A stretch of 5,186 bases of DNA from an uncultured Ruminococcus sp. (GTDB taxonomy: Bacteria > Bacillota > Clostridia > Oscillospirales > Ruminococcaceae): the NCBI GenBank assembly GCA_946540705.1, contig CAMNJD010000246.1:1-5186 (forward strand), given 5' to 3'. The first letter of the stretch is position 1. Every line of letters begins with the position of its first letter. Below, piece by piece: positions 5,019-5,186 of the stretch. The translations under genes were made by a program, and so were the position numbers. The notes below the pieces were generated by a model. That model ran no database searches and was not told the origin of the DNA. It was given only the letters and a program-made list of their open reading frames with translations.

Positions 5019-5186
5019 ATGAATATGAGAAGAATTCTGAGCGGGATTGCAGCGCTGCTGATGTGTGCGGCAGTGATGACCGGATGCGGCAGTGACAGCA
5101 GCAGTACGGCAGAGAGCAGTGTTTCCGAAAGCTCCGCTGCGGCCCCGAAAGCAGACATTGAAGGCGGCGAAAGCAGCAGTGAGTCT
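5019..5186 (+). CDS. Putative lipoprotein D, 5' part only, fourth of the array
   Basis: Only the first 56 codons lie in the window and the frame is open at its edge. The start ATG at 5019 has a perfect AGGAGG (5005-5010) 8 nt upstream. The N-terminus is a lipoprotein signal peptide: MNMRR, a hydrophobic core (about 6-20) and lipobox VMTGC with Cys23 as anchor. The lipobox closely resembles the IMTGC of protein A. A low-complexity Ser/Ala/Glu linker follows (from residue 24), like the linker in protein C, which suggests a further folded domain beyond the edge. It starts 38 nt after gene C without a visible terminator. Whether it carries the domain shared by A-C cannot be seen here. Confidence 0.82.
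   Translation, partial: MNMRRILSGIAALLMCAAVMTGCGSDSSSTAESSVSESSAAAPKADIEGGESSSES

Noticed and set aside
5011..5022. A three-codon reading frame (ATG GAC ATA TGA) whose stop overlaps the start of lipoprotein D.
   Set aside because: Its ATG touches the AGGAGG with no spacing, so it would not be initiated; the ATG at 5019 is correctly spaced.

Overview
The window most likely comes from a Firmicutes (Bacillota) chromosome of class Clostridia, probably a Ruminococcus-like gut bacterium. This is inferred from the Shine-Dalgarno sites (AGGAGG/GGAGG), the Firmicutes-style L10 leader with an intrinsic attenuator upstream of rplJ, and a run of short Ser/Asp/Glu-rich lipoproteins with MTGC or LTGC lipoboxes. 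No rRNA, tRNA, CRISPR array, insertion sequence or phage gene was seen. The genus is a judgement from style, not a database match.

Minus strand, 1-1300: a compact, self-contained ribosomal stalk operon. A near-perfect sigmaA promoter (-35 at 1293-1298, -10 at 1270-1275) drives a leader of about 257 nt. The leader carries an L10-type folded element, a strong attenuator hairpin (1092-1117) and a second hairpin close to the rplJ ribosome site. Then come rplJ (L10), rplL (L7/L12) and a 13-bp-stem terminator. L10 and L7/L12 form the stalk that recruits translational GTPases, and the leader is the expected site of autogenous control by the L10-L7/L12 complex.

Divergent gap, about 1300-1610: AT-rich and without a convincing gene. 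It holds a small hairpin flanked by A and T runs that could terminate transcription in both directions, and minus-strand reading-frame fragments that may be a relic of a small gene. An extended -10 promoter for the plus-strand unit lies at 1590-1618.

Plus strand, 1648-5186: ruvC (Holliday-junction endonuclease, TTG start) and ruvA (junction-binding subunit, start at 2145), followed not by ruvB but by at least four tightly spaced lipoprotein genes. The first three share a C-terminal domain of about 100-110 residues. Its landmarks are an A-x(3-5)-Y-x-A helix, a D-rich turn, [ST]G[SD][DE]FA, an R/Y-rich helix, a strand pair and a final [GR]T[YW]P motif. The third protein adds an N-terminal domain of about 170 residues with an NTF2-like look. 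The fourth is cut by the window edge after its signal peptide and Ser-rich linker. The array appears co-transcribed with ruvCA and is the part of the window least explained by known biology.
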